Position numbers and translations under genes: made by a program. The notes under the pieces were generated by a model. That model worked only from the letters and a program-made list of their open reading frames with translations. It was not told the origin of the DNA and did not search any database. Shown one piece after another: positions 6,480-12,927 of a stretch of 43,065 bases of DNA (within the stretch, counting starts at the first letter, position 1; each line of letters starts with the position of its first letter). The DNA is from Desulforamulus aeronauticus DSM 10349 (GTDB lineage: Bacteria; Bacillota; Desulfotomaculia; Desulfotomaculales; Desulfotomaculaceae): contig NZ_FRAR01000030.1 of assembly GCF_900142375.1 (NCBI RefSeq), positions 5,017 through 48,081 on the forward strand, written 5' to 3'.

Positions 6480-7559
6480 ATGAATAAACTTCCTAAAATA
6501 GCAATAATAGGTGGAGGGCCGACGGGTTTGGCATGTGCATTAGAATGCGAGAGGCTGGGCGTTATTCCCCATCTCTTTGAGAGTGGTGAAACAGTTGGCT
6601 GGGAGTGGCCCTCTGTAATTTTACTTCTCAATATTTTAGAGGTTCCTATGGGTGGTAACATTAGAGAATACATTAAGGACATATATAAAATTGACATTCA
6701 ACCAATCTCGCCCTGCACAGAATTGATTATGAAGTCACCAAACCAACAGGTAAAGATAACAGGAAATCTAGGCTATTTTTATTCTCGTGGTAAAAGGAAA
6801 AGTTCCCTGGAAAATCAGCTTCTAAATATGCTTAAAAATACCCCCGTCTTTTATAATCGGCCAGCCGACTATAAGGAACTCTCTCAAAATTATGACTATG
6901 TGGTTGTTGCTACAGGAAATGAAAAAATTTCAAAGGAACTGGGTGTCTGGGAGGATTCTGGGCAAGTTCATATATGGAGTGCCCTTACTCTAGGACATTT
7001 TAAGACCGATTCTACAACCATTTATTTTAATACTGAATATGCAGGTGAAGGTTATGCTAGACTTACTCCCTTTGATTCATTTCATGCCATCGTTGACCTC
7101 TACAATATTGGTAAGGATAAATTTGAAACAGACAAGCTATTTGACAATTTTATAAAGCAAGGGGGCTTATCTCATTTAGAATTAAAGTATCAAATGCTTC
7201 TACCCCCCTTTTCAACAGGTAAGGTGAAGAAGTTTCAGGTTGATAATGTATTATTAGCAGGGCGTACAGCAGGCTTAACGGAAAGACTTACAGGAACAGG
7301 TGCAATTGCAGCTTTAGGTAGTGGTATATTTGCGGCTAGGGCAATTATTAAAAACAAGAATTATGAAACCTTAGTAAAGCCACTACAGGCTCATATTGAA
7401 AATGTATCTGCTTTTCGTAAAATCTTTGAGAAACTTGATAACGATGGCTTTGATAAAATGGTTGCGATTACGGATACTCCAGGTATTAAACAACTCATTT
7501 ACAATACTAGGCTAAATTTTTTAGACATAGTTGGAACTATACTTAAAAAAGTATTATAA
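6480..7559 (+). CDS. FAD-dependent oxidoreductase (cargo gene)
   Basis: A 359-residue flavoprotein with an N-terminal Rossmann dinucleotide-binding motif (KIAIIGGGPTGLACALECE), a second nucleotide-binding element (YDYVVVATGNE), and a C-terminal VLLAGRTAGLTERLTGTG block that contacts FAD in glucose-inhibited/geranylgeranyl-reductase-like enzymes. An in-frame GTG at 6432 exists but lies in a hairpin without a ribosome site; the ATG at 6480 follows GGGGTAG. Substrate unknown. Such an enzyme is not part of filamentous phage replication or assembly, so it is probably a host-benefiting cargo. It has its own upstream inverted repeat, hinting at separate control. Confidence 0.85.
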   Translation: MNKLPKIAIIGGGPTGLACALECERLGVIPHLFESGETVGWEWPSVILLLNILEVPMGGNIREYIKDIYKIDIQPISPCTELIMKSPNQQVKITGNLGYFYSRGKRKSSLENQLLNMLKNTPVFYNRPADYKELSQNYDYVVVATGNEKISKELGVWEDSGQVHIWSALTLGHFKTDSTTIYFNTEYAGEGYARLTPFDSFHAIVDLYNIGKDKFETDKLFDNFIKQGGLSHLELKYQMLLPPFSTGKVKKFQVDNVLLAGRTAGLTERLTGTGAIAALGSGIFAARAIIKNKNYETLVKPLQAHIENVSAFRKIFEKLDNDGFDKMVAITDTPGIKQLIYNTRLNFLDIVGTILKKVL

Positions 7560-7657
7560 GAACTCACAATTAATAATTGGGGACTTGCCCTTTGTCTTTG
7601 CTTAAACAATTATATTAGTGAACATAACATTCAAATTCGTCACTGGAAGGTGAAAAA

Positions 7658-7882
7658 ATGAAGTCTTATAGGTTGCGGAGGAACAAAAAATTAGAGAAAC
7701 TTATGGACTTACATGCTCAACTTTTCTCAGATTTAAACAATATAAACAAAGCTATGTATAGAGAAGTATATTGTGAGGTCGCTCTAATTCAAACATTAAA
7801 AACGGTAGTTGAAAACACCAGATTAGAACCAGAAGTTTTAGCAATTATTCAAACATGTGAAAAATGGATGTACAAAAATTAG
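7658..7882 (+). CDS. Small helical hypothetical protein
   Basis: A 74-residue protein, basic at the N-terminus (MKSYRLRRNKKLEKLMDLHA) and predicted all-helical. GGAAGGTGAAAA ribosome site before the ATG. No family recognised. Confidence 0.6.
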   Translation: MKSYRLRRNKKLEKLMDLHAQLFSDLNNINKAMYREVYCEVALIQTLKTVVENTRLEPEVLAIIQTCEKWMYKN

Positions 7883-7912
7883 TTCGCAACACAATCATGA
7901 AGTAAAGGGGTG

Positions 7913-8074
7913 ATGGTTATAAAAGACACCTGCTATGGATGCGAAAAGCTGCAGGAAAAGCCAGATGCTGCAGGAGGCGGGGTGTTTACTTGCTTATTAA
8001 TTCCAGGGTTGGTCCTCGGAGAATGGGGCCACTGGTGTGGTATTGATCACCCAGTAAAAGTTTGTACTAACTAA
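7913..8074 (+). CDS. Small Cys-rich protein
   Basis: A 53-residue frame with a CYGC pair near the N-terminus and three more cysteines, plausibly a zinc-binding knuckle. The start is uncertain: ATG at 7913 is very close to the AAAGGGG ribosome site and GTG at 7910 overlaps it. No family recognised. Confidence 0.5.
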   Translation: MVIKDTCYGCEKLQEKPDAAGGGVFTCLLIPGLVLGEWGHWCGIDHPVKVCTN

Positions 8075-8081
8075 ATAAAAA

Positions 8082-8136
8082 AATGCCGTATTAGCCAAAG
8101 GCTATACGGCAAAAGAAAAAACTTATTAAATATCCT
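8082..8136. repeat. A-flanked hairpin with conserved tail, copy 2
   Basis: TGCCGTATTAGCC pairs with GGCTATACGGCA around an AAA loop (8084-8111), flanked by A-runs and followed by TTATTAAATATCCTA (8123-8137). It is the second copy of the element at 4775-4826 and lies in front of the Spo0E-like gene. Confidence 0.65.
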
Positions 8137-8171
8137 AACCTGAATTTTACCACAAAAGATTGAGGTGGAAA

Positions 8172-8342
8172 ATGGAAAAGTTGCTAAAAGAAATAGAGAT
8201 AGCTAAAAAAAAGTTGCCTGTTGTAGTCAAACAATACGGCTTATCATCACCGGAGGCCATACGGTATAGCCAGTACTTGGACAGGCTAATCCTTCCATAT
8301 CAGAAAATGTTGTCGAAGCTAGAAAGGGGTTTATCATGCTAA
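8172..8342 (+). CDS. Spo0E-like aspartyl-phosphate phosphatase
   Basis: A 56-residue protein matching the Spo0E family pattern: a helical hairpin with an N-terminal LLKEIEIAKKKL helix, a GLSSPEAI turn, and the signature SQYLDRLI at residues 33-40 (family motif SQxLDxLI). Family members dephosphorylate Spo0A~P and so delay sporulation; the Asp in the motif is essential. The ATG at 8172 follows GAGGTGG; an upstream TTG at 8160 is less likely. It overlaps the SSB start by seven bases, so it is translated with the phage replication genes. Phage use as a brake on host sporulation is inference. Confidence 0.75.
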   Translation: MEKLLKEIEIAKKKLPVVVKQYGLSSPEAIRYSQYLDRLILPYQKMLSKLERGLSC

Positions 8343-8746
8343 ATATAATTATCGTTATCGGTCGTTTAACCCGTGACCCAGAATTAAGATATACCCAGAG
8401 TGGCAAAGCAGTCGGAAAAATGAACATAGCAGTAGATCGTCCTCACTATAACAGGGAACGTGATAAAGAGACAGATTTTATTGATGTTATTGTTTGGCAA
8501 AAATTAGCAGAAATATGCTCCAATAATTTAGCAAAAGGCCGCTTAATAGCTGTGGAAGGTCGTTTGCAGATCCGCTCTTATGACGACAATCAGGGAATAC
8601 GCCGTAAAGCTGCCGAAATATTGGCACAAAATGTTAAATTCCTTGATTGGCCCAAGGATAAGGATAAGGACAACCAGGGTGGCGACTCCACTAACAGCGG
8701 TTTTGCCAGCGAAATTAGCTTTAATGGTGATGATATCCCCTTTTAG
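8336..8746 (+). CDS. ssb: Single-stranded DNA-binding protein
   Basis: A 136-residue SSB with an OB-fold domain (residues about 1-105, IGRLTRDPELRYTQSGKAVG, then DVIVWQKLAE), a short disordered linker, and the acidic tip DDIPF that recruits replication proteins in bacterial SSBs. A filamentous phage needs such a protein to coat its ssDNA genome during rolling-circle replication. Here it is a bacterial-type SSB rather than a pV-type. The start overlaps the Spo0E-like gene. Confidence 0.95.
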   Translation: MLNIIIVIGRLTRDPELRYTQSGKAVGKMNIAVDRPHYNRERDKETDFIDVIVWQKLAEICSNNLAKGRLIAVEGRLQIRSYDDNQGIRRKAAEILAQNVKFLDWPKDKDKDNQGGDSTNSGFASEISFNGDDIPF

Positions 8747-8763
8747 TTAGGAGGTAGATTCTT

Positions 8764-8925
8764 TTGAGTAAATTGTTTCTCCTTCCCAATATAGCAACCA
8801 AATGCCAAGAGTGCTTTTTTTGGCCTAAAAGATGCCCAGGATTAGAACACCACACAGAATGGGATTGCCAAGAAAAGAAAGACTCAATCAATCTTTACAG
8901 GAGACCCAAGAAGTTGTCCCGTTAG
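8764..8925 (+). CDS. Small Cys-rich hypothetical protein
   Basis: A 53-residue frame with TTG start, nine bases after a TTAGGAGGT ribosome site. It contains CQECFFWPKRCPG and a further Cys, suggesting a metal-binding knuckle, and a basic C-terminus (RRPKKLSR). No family recognised. Confidence 0.55.
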   Translation: MSKLFLLPNIATKCQECFFWPKRCPGLEHHTEWDCQEKKDSINLYRRPKKLSR

Positions 8926-9291
8926 CGTGCAGTATCCGACAGTTGACCATCTAACTAACGAATCACATTCCCGCATTGGTAAAGAAATCTATCTAAGAAC
9001 CAAGCGGCGGCAGCCGCATGGACCGCAAAACGGGCGAAGCAACCACCAGGGGATAGCTAAGACGCTGAAAGCGCGCTGTCCCTTGATGGAAGGATCAAAT
9101 ACCTTCGCCCTTTAACCGCCAAAATCCAGCCTTCATTTTTAAAAAAAGGTTTCAAAAAAATAGTGGGGGGGTTCATAGTAAAACCCCCCCCTCCAAACGC
9201 CACAGAAAATACCTACCAGCCCATTAAACACAAGGCGTTAAGCGCACTTTTTTTGGACTCATTTTGATAACGCAAAGGAGGAACCTAAATA
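8926..9291. other. Folded non-coding region upstream of rep (candidate ncRNA or ssDNA signal)
   Basis: This 366-base stretch lacks a credible gene but is rich in paired elements. GCGGC/GCCGC (9005-9018) form a small hairpin. GGGCGAAG (9032-9039) pairs with CTTCGCCC (9103-9110) and encloses AGGGGATAGC (9048-9057) paired with GCTGTCCCTT (9075-9084), which itself encloses CGC-TGAAA-GCG (9063-9073); GAAGG/CCTTC (9089-9106) is an alternative pairing. Seven G (9165-9171) face eight C (9184-9191) across a 12-base loop. Position between SSB and Rep fits a replication or packaging region, or a structured RNA leading the rep transcript. Confidence 0.6.
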
Positions 9292-9378
9292 GTGGAAAAA
9301 TCGTTTGAAGCAGTAACCAAAACCTATATCGAAAACTGGCCAGACCAAGAACCTAAACATGAATTCATCTTCATCTAA
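9292..9378 (+). CDS. Very small hypothetical protein upstream of Rep
   Basis: A 28-residue frame starting with GTG after AAAGGAGGAACC. The product is acidic and ends EFIFI. Strong ribosome site and position in the operon support translation; it could also act as a leader peptide for rep. Confidence 0.4.
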   Translation: MEKSFEAVTKTYIENWPDQEPKHEFIFI

Positions 9379-9411
9379 CAGTAACTAGCATCTGCATCAT
9401 GGGCAGAGGAG

Positions 9412-10584
9412 GTGAAAATCATTTCGGTTGTCGGGGGGATAGATACAATCTACTATTCCATTTTCATCAAAGATGAATCAAAAGTGAGCCTGAAAAAATG
9501 GATTGACCACATTGCCGAACTAAAAAAAATGGGCAAAACAATCATCCGCAGCAGCCCAGTGTCAGGCGAAACAGGCCTGACACTGGGCATATACCCAGGC
9601 ATCAAAAACACCCAGTACAAATACGTAGTAGGCAACGACGATTTCAAGGTAGGCATGTACCACACAGAAAGCGTCATGGATATGGCCTCTCCTCTCTATA
9701 TCCTGCTAGCATCAAAATTTCTAGCCGAACATGGTTATGAAAAATGCATAGAGCAAGTAGACTACTTTTGCAAATACATACTCGAACTGGACATTTCTTC
9801 AAGACGCTTAAGCCGGATGGATCTATTTTGTGACTCAGACGAACTTTTTCTAACCCCTGCCCATCTAAAATACTTTATACGGACATCAAAGCACGCCGAT
9901 TTTCACACCCCGGCAACCGAAGATGACTATGAAAAATTATTACCCCTGGATGCCAAAGGCTTTGAGCGGTACCGGCAGTTTACTGGCTTCACTTTTGGTA
10001 GGCGTGGTAAGTCAATCTACAGCCGGGTGTACCTGAAAAAAACTGAAATACGGGTATCGGAAAAGGACTACCTACTCCAGTGGTGGCAGGACATGGGATT
10101 GCGAATAGAAAAAGACATCTGGCGAGTAGAATTTGAACTGAAACGCCAGCAGCTTAAAGATTTGGGAATCACAGAATTTAGCCAACTAAATAGCGAAAGT
10201 CTAAACGTTCTTTGGGAGTACTTAACCAGCAAATGCCTACGGTTTATCCAGGCAAAAAATAAATGGCACACCGAGCGCACAAAACCAAGAAAGGCTTGGA
10301 AAAAAATACAGGCGGTCAAGTTCATAGTAAAAAACACTGTTAAATTTACCGAAAAAATGCCACAAGCGTTTGAAGCCACAGTAAATCAGATATATGGGCT
10401 ACTCTCTAAGCTGGCTGTTGATTACTCCCAAATACACCAATACGGCGAAGCCGTGGGTATGGACTTTGCCATAGATATCGTACGAAACTACTACGCTGAG
10501 CAAAAGTTTACGGATAAGGTCAAGGAGAAGGAAAACAGACTAGCATCCAATAAGCCCATATTGGAGAGGTACCACCAAGGGTAA
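9412..10584 (+). CDS. Rolling-circle replication initiator (Rep_trans / RstA-like)
   Basis: About 390 residues. The pattern fits the Rep_trans (replication initiation factor) family shared by RstA-like inovirus proteins and pT181-type plasmids: SRMDLFCDSDE, then FTGFTFGRRGKSIYSRVYLK, then IWRVEFELKRQQLKDLGI. It should nick the plus strand at the origin through a Tyr, probably in the GKSIYSRVY region, and start rolling-circle synthesis. The start is unusual: no ATG is available, an in-frame GTG at 9412 lies inside the GAGGAGGTG ribosome site, and ATC/ATT codons at 9418-9423 sit at normal spacing. A perfect 14-bp inverted repeat lies within the first 60 codons. Confidence 0.88.
   Translation: MKIISVVGGIDTIYYSIFIKDESKVSLKKWIDHIAELKKMGKTIIRSSPVSGETGLTLGIYPGIKNTQYKYVVGNDDFKVGMYHTESVMDMASPLYILLASKFLAEHGYEKCIEQVDYFCKYILELDISSRRLSRMDLFCDSDELFLTPAHLKYFIRTSKHADFHTPATEDDYEKLLPLDAKGFERYRQFTGFTFGRRGKSIYSRVYLKKTEIRVSEKDYLLQWWQDMGLRIEKDIWRVEFELKRQQLKDLGITEFSQLNSESLNVLWEYLTSKCLRFIQAKNKWHTERTKPRKAWKKIQAVKFIVKNTVKFTEKMPQAFEATVNQIYGLLSKLAVDYSQIHQYGEAVGMDFAIDIVRNYYAEQKFTDKVKEKENRLASNKPILERYHQG
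9554..9588. repeat. Perfect 14-bp inverted repeat inside rep, candidate double-strand origin
   Basis: GCCCAGTGTCAGGC (9554-9567) and GCCTGACACTGGGC (9575-9588) are exact reverse complements around the loop GAAACAG. Rep_trans plasmids of the pT181 group carry their nick hairpin inside the rep gene, so this is the best origin candidate in the element. A nick site in the loop is inference. Confidence 0.6.
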
Positions 10585-10609
10585 GGAGTTAACGAAAGAA
10601 GGTGAAAAT

Positions 10610-11011
10610 ATGACTAATATAGACACTACAATTGAAAAATACGTCAAAATTGCCAAATACGGCATAAACCCATTCCGTTGCCTTTACTTTAACCCCAGCA
10701 AATACACTCTGGTTCAGTTTGCCAAGTGGTGCCAGCAATATCTACAAAATAGGATATATGTTGCCCTGATCAAAACTGCACCAATAACCGGCTTTGAAGT
10801 AGTCCCAAGCGAATTACTGCTAAGACAAGCCAAGCGGGACGGCTATAGCGACAGGCGAGTTATGGCCGGGGGACTATCCTTCTACCTGATAAAGCAAAGC
10901 GAAATGTCCAAGGGGCTGCTTAAACGGTACCTAGACTTCAAGGAAGAAATGTCGAAGAATCTTAGAAACGAAGTTTCTTCTAATAATAAAGGGGGTGCGG
11001 GGGATGTCTAG
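10610..11011 (+). CDS. Hypothetical protein downstream of Rep
   Basis: A 133-residue basic, mainly helical protein (KYGINPFRCLYFNPSKYTLV near the N-terminus). It begins 26 bases after rep with an AAGAAGGTGAAAAT ribosome site and overlaps the next gene. I recognise no family. Position next to rep and the basic charge suggest a DNA-linked role; this is weak inference. Confidence 0.7.
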   Translation: MTNIDTTIEKYVKIAKYGINPFRCLYFNPSKYTLVQFAKWCQQYLQNRIYVALIKTAPITGFEVVPSELLLRQAKRDGYSDRRVMAGGLSFYLIKQSEMSKGLLKRYLDFKEEMSKNLRNEVSSNNKGGAGDV

Positions 11012-11504
11012 AAGGAAAGATCCAGTTATGTTAGAGAACTTCCGGTTCCTACCGGAACATCTTAAAGAAAAGGTTAAGAGCTTTGTAAGTTTACTTGATG
11101 ATCCTTGCCAGAAGTTTGCGGAAAAGAGATACTTGGAAGGTATGAATATTAGTGCCGTTGCTGATGAAATGGGTTACTCAGAAAGATCAATTTACAACAT
11201 ACGGGACTTAGTTATTGACAGATGGGATTTTTATACAAATAATAACAAAAGTGATTATGATAAAATGAGAAAGAGAATTATTACGGTTTTAGAGAGGTTT
11301 GGCTCGTTAAGACATTACAAATTAACAAACATTATAGTTGGATGCGGTTGCACAAAAAAAGAAATAAGTGAAGTAATACAAAGCCTAGTTAATTCAGGTG
11401 ATATAATATGCAACCAAAAGCATACTAAAGGTCGCCCCGCAAGAATTTATAGTATTCCTACTTATAGTGGGGAATTTTTCCACCAGAAGGCCACTAGAAG
11501 TTAA
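11004..11504 (+). CDS. HTH regulator, sigma-region-4-like plus winged helix
   Basis: A 166-residue protein. The N-terminal half has a sigma-70 region 4/LuxR-like helix pair (EGMNISAVADEMGYSERSIY); the C-terminal half looks like a winged helix (TKKEISEVIQSLVNSGDIIC). ATG at 11004 follows GGGGGTGCGGGGG. It is the last gene before a terminator and precedes the coat cluster, so it is a candidate late-gene activator. Confidence 0.7.
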   Translation: MSRRKDPVMLENFRFLPEHLKEKVKSFVSLLDDPCQKFAEKRYLEGMNISAVADEMGYSERSIYNIRDLVIDRWDFYTNNNKSDYDKMRKRIITVLERFGSLRHYKLTNIIVGCGCTKKEISEVIQSLVNSGDIICNQKHTKGRPARIYSIPTYSGEFFHQKATRS

Positions 11505-11509
11505 GATGT

Positions 11510-11542
11510 AAGAGCTACTAATAATGAGTAGCTCTTTTTTTG
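11510..11542 (+). terminator. Terminator of the early/replication operon
   Basis: AAGAGCTACT (11510-11519) and AGTAGCTCTT (11527-11536) form a perfect 10-bp stem followed by a run of T. Confidence 0.9.
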
Positions 11543-11648
11543 TTAAACAGTATTATATTTGGTGTTTTAAATTAAGGTTAAGACTATATAAAATTTTAAA
11601 AAATCGTTAAATTAGGGTGCAGAAACAATACAGAATCATGACATTGTT

Positions 11649-11654
11649 TATAAT
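11649..11654 (+). promoter_or_regulatory. Possible promoter -10 for the coat operon
   Basis: TATAAT lies 40 bases before the first coat-cluster gene and after the early terminator. The -35 region at 17-base spacing (CAATAC) is poor, which fits dependence on an activator such as the HTH protein just upstream. Confidence 0.4.
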
Positions 11655-11693
11655 AGCTACTAAAAGTAAGATATTACCAAGGGATGATAAATC

Positions 11694-11849
11694 ATGGAAT
11701 ATAAAGTTGAAACCCTTCATGGTATTTTTCTGGTTATCCAGAGCATGTCCTACGGAGAAATGTTAATCGCTGGCATACTGGTTGTAATAGCCACTATACT
11801 TGGGTTTAAAACAATTTACGAAATAGCCGACAAAGAGGGTTATATTTAA
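11694..11849 (+). CDS. Coat-cluster small membrane protein 1
   Basis: A 51-residue protein with an N-terminal amphipathic part and one membrane helix (about residues 21-42; EMLIAGILVVIATILGFKTI) followed by a charged tail. First of seven consecutive tiny membrane proteins. GGGATGATAAATC precedes the ATG. Size and topology fit a filamentous phage coat or minor coat protein; which one is unknown. Confidence 0.65.
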   Translation: MEYKVETLHGIFLVIQSMSYGEMLIAGILVVIATILGFKTIYEIADKEGYI

Positions 11850-11959
11850 TGCAACCGATAATGGATGGTAACAGTTTGCTAGCAGTTTACAGTTTTATTT
11901 TCTTAACACCTTTTGTCTTTGCTTACCTAGTTACTAGACTAGCCAGGGTTTTCAGGTAG
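11849..11959 (+). CDS. Coat-cluster small membrane protein 2
   Basis: A 36-residue protein with a membrane helix (about 10-30) and a basic end (RLARVFR). Its ATG overlaps the previous stop by one base (TAATG), indicating coupled translation. Topology resembles pVII/pIX-type minor coat proteins. Confidence 0.6.
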   Translation: MQPIMDGNSLLAVYSFIFLTPFVFAYLVTRLARVFR

Positions 11960-11967
11960 GTGGAACT

Positions 11968-12090
11968 ATGGATTACAACTTCTCTGCTGCCGTGATGTGG
12001 TTTTTCTCTAGTCCGCTGTTGATAAAAGCGGTGGGAATTGTTTCCCTGGGAATGTCTTTGTTGGCGGCTCTTCTAAGGTTCGGGAGGTGA
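11968..12090 (+). CDS. Coat-cluster small membrane protein 3
   Basis: A 40-residue protein with one membrane helix and a basic end (LLRFGR). A GGTAGGTGG ribosome site precedes the ATG. Minor-coat-like topology. Confidence 0.6.
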   Translation: MDYNFSAAVMWFFSSPLLIKAVGIVSLGMSLLAALLRFGR

Positions 12091-12094
12091 TGGG

Positions 12095-12250
12095 ATGTCT
12101 TTTGACATTGACATGACACAGGTTATAAGACAATTCGCAAACGTATTTGGCAGTTTAATGCCGTTACTATTCCCTTTTATAGGGGCTTTGCTAGCATTAT
12201 TTGTCTTTGGGGGTCTTATTAACATAATAAGAAATTATCAAAGTAGGTAA
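12095..12250 (+). CDS. Coat-cluster small membrane protein 4, major-coat-type
   Basis: A 51-residue protein with a polar amphipathic N-terminus (MSFDIDMTQVIRQFANVF), a Pro-containing membrane helix (LMPLLFPFIGALLALFVFGG) and a basic tail (IIRNYQSR). This three-part layout is that of inovirus major coat proteins. It shares plan and length with the proteins at 12256 and 12584. Confidence 0.65.
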   Translation: MSFDIDMTQVIRQFANVFGSLMPLLFPFIGALLALFVFGGLINIIRNYQSR

Positions 12251-12255
12251 TGATT

Positions 12256-12411
12256 ATGTCTCTACCGATGTTAGACACGAACCTTTTCTATGAACAAGTG
12301 ATCGAAATATTTAAATTTGCTTGGCCTGTATTGGTTCCATATATTGGTATATCTTTAGCTGTATTGCTTATAACAGGTATAGTAAATATTCTTAGAAAAT
12401 TTAACCAATAA
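12256..12411 (+). CDS. Coat-cluster small membrane protein 5, major-coat-type
   Basis: A 51-residue protein with an acidic N-terminus (MSLPMLDTNLFYEQVIEIF), a membrane helix (WPVLVPYIGISLAVLLITGI) and a basic tail (NILRKFNQ). ATG at 12256 is preferred over the in-frame ATG at 12250 because of spacing to GTAGGT. A paralogue-like partner of the proteins at 12095 and 12584. Confidence 0.65.
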   Translation: MSLPMLDTNLFYEQVIEIFKFAWPVLVPYIGISLAVLLITGIVNILRKFNQ

Positions 12412-12429
12412 AAGAGGTGTTTACAATGA

Positions 12430-12570
12430 ATGGAACTTAACATTAATAATATCGATGTGTTCAGCTATCTCAATACTATCTTTTATTATTTTGCACCTTT
12501 CATGGTCACTATATTGGCCATTGCGGTGACTCCGAGGCTGATTTTTGTAATTAGAAAAACTATAAAATAA
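12430..12570 (+). CDS. Coat-cluster small membrane protein 6
   Basis: A 46-residue protein with one membrane helix (about 15-38) and a basic tail (VIRKTIK). A nearer ATG at 12426 opens only a four-residue frame, so the ATG at 12430 is chosen, ten bases after GAGGTG. Coat-like layout. Confidence 0.55.
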   Translation: MELNINNIDVFSYLNTIFYYFAPFMVTILAIAVTPRLIFVIRKTIK

Positions 12571-12583
12571 GGAGGAATTTCAG

Positions 12584-12742
12584 ATGGGTACTAGTTTAGA
12601 TTTAGGTATTTCAATTGCGGATATGTGGCCGCATGTAACAGAACTTTTCACGATTTTAGGGCCTTTTATTGCCTTTGCTCTAGGATTGCTGGTTGTCCCT
12701 AAGCTTATCGGCGTAATAAAGTCTGTTTTTGCCCACAGATAA
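12584..12742 (+). CDS. Coat-cluster small membrane protein 7, strongest major-coat candidate
   Basis: A 52-residue protein with an amphipathic acidic N-terminus (MGTSLDLGISIADMWPHVTE), a membrane helix (LGPFIAFALGLLVVPKLIGV) and a basic tail (IKSVFAHR). It has the best ribosome site of the cluster (AAGGAGGAATTTC) and is directly followed by a strong hairpin, as for the highly expressed gene VIII of fd-type phages. No signal peptide is visible. Confidence 0.65.
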   Translation: MGTSLDLGISIADMWPHVTELFTILGPFIAFALGLLVVPKLIGVIKSVFAHR

Positions 12743-12770
12743 TAAATGTAATCCCTCATCCCTAAATGCT

Positions 12771-12804
12771 ACTAGAAGAGTGGCGTTTACGCTACTCTTC
12801 TAGT
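12771..12804. other. 15-bp stem hairpin after coat genes, candidate packaging signal
   Basis: ACTAGAAGAGTGGCG (12771-12785) pairs with CGCTACTCTTCTAGT (12790-12804) through one G-T pair, loop TTTA. No T-tract follows on the plus strand, so it is not a standard terminator. Filamentous phages package from an imperfect hairpin in the virion strand. Confidence 0.5.
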
Positions 12805-12818
12805 GAGTACAAAAAAAG

Positions 12819-12847
12819 CGGGCACATATCTGGGCCGTTGGTGCCCG
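12819..12847. other. Second intergenic hairpin, terminator-like on the minus strand
   Basis: CGGGCAC (12819-12825) pairs with GTGCCCG (12841-12847). Seven A precede it on the plus strand, so a leftward transcript would see hairpin plus T-run. It may stop antisense transcription or form part of the packaging structure. Confidence 0.45.
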
Positions 12848-12927
12848 ATAAGTAAATAAATGGGTTTAATAAATGCGGCCAATTGGTCGCATTTTGTATT
12901 AATTGCAAATTGAAAGGGGTTATTTTG

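Noticed and set aside
8927-9115. 62-codon plus-strand frame
   Set aside because: GTG start without ribosome site, unlikely composition, and the whole frame lies in the paired non-coding region.
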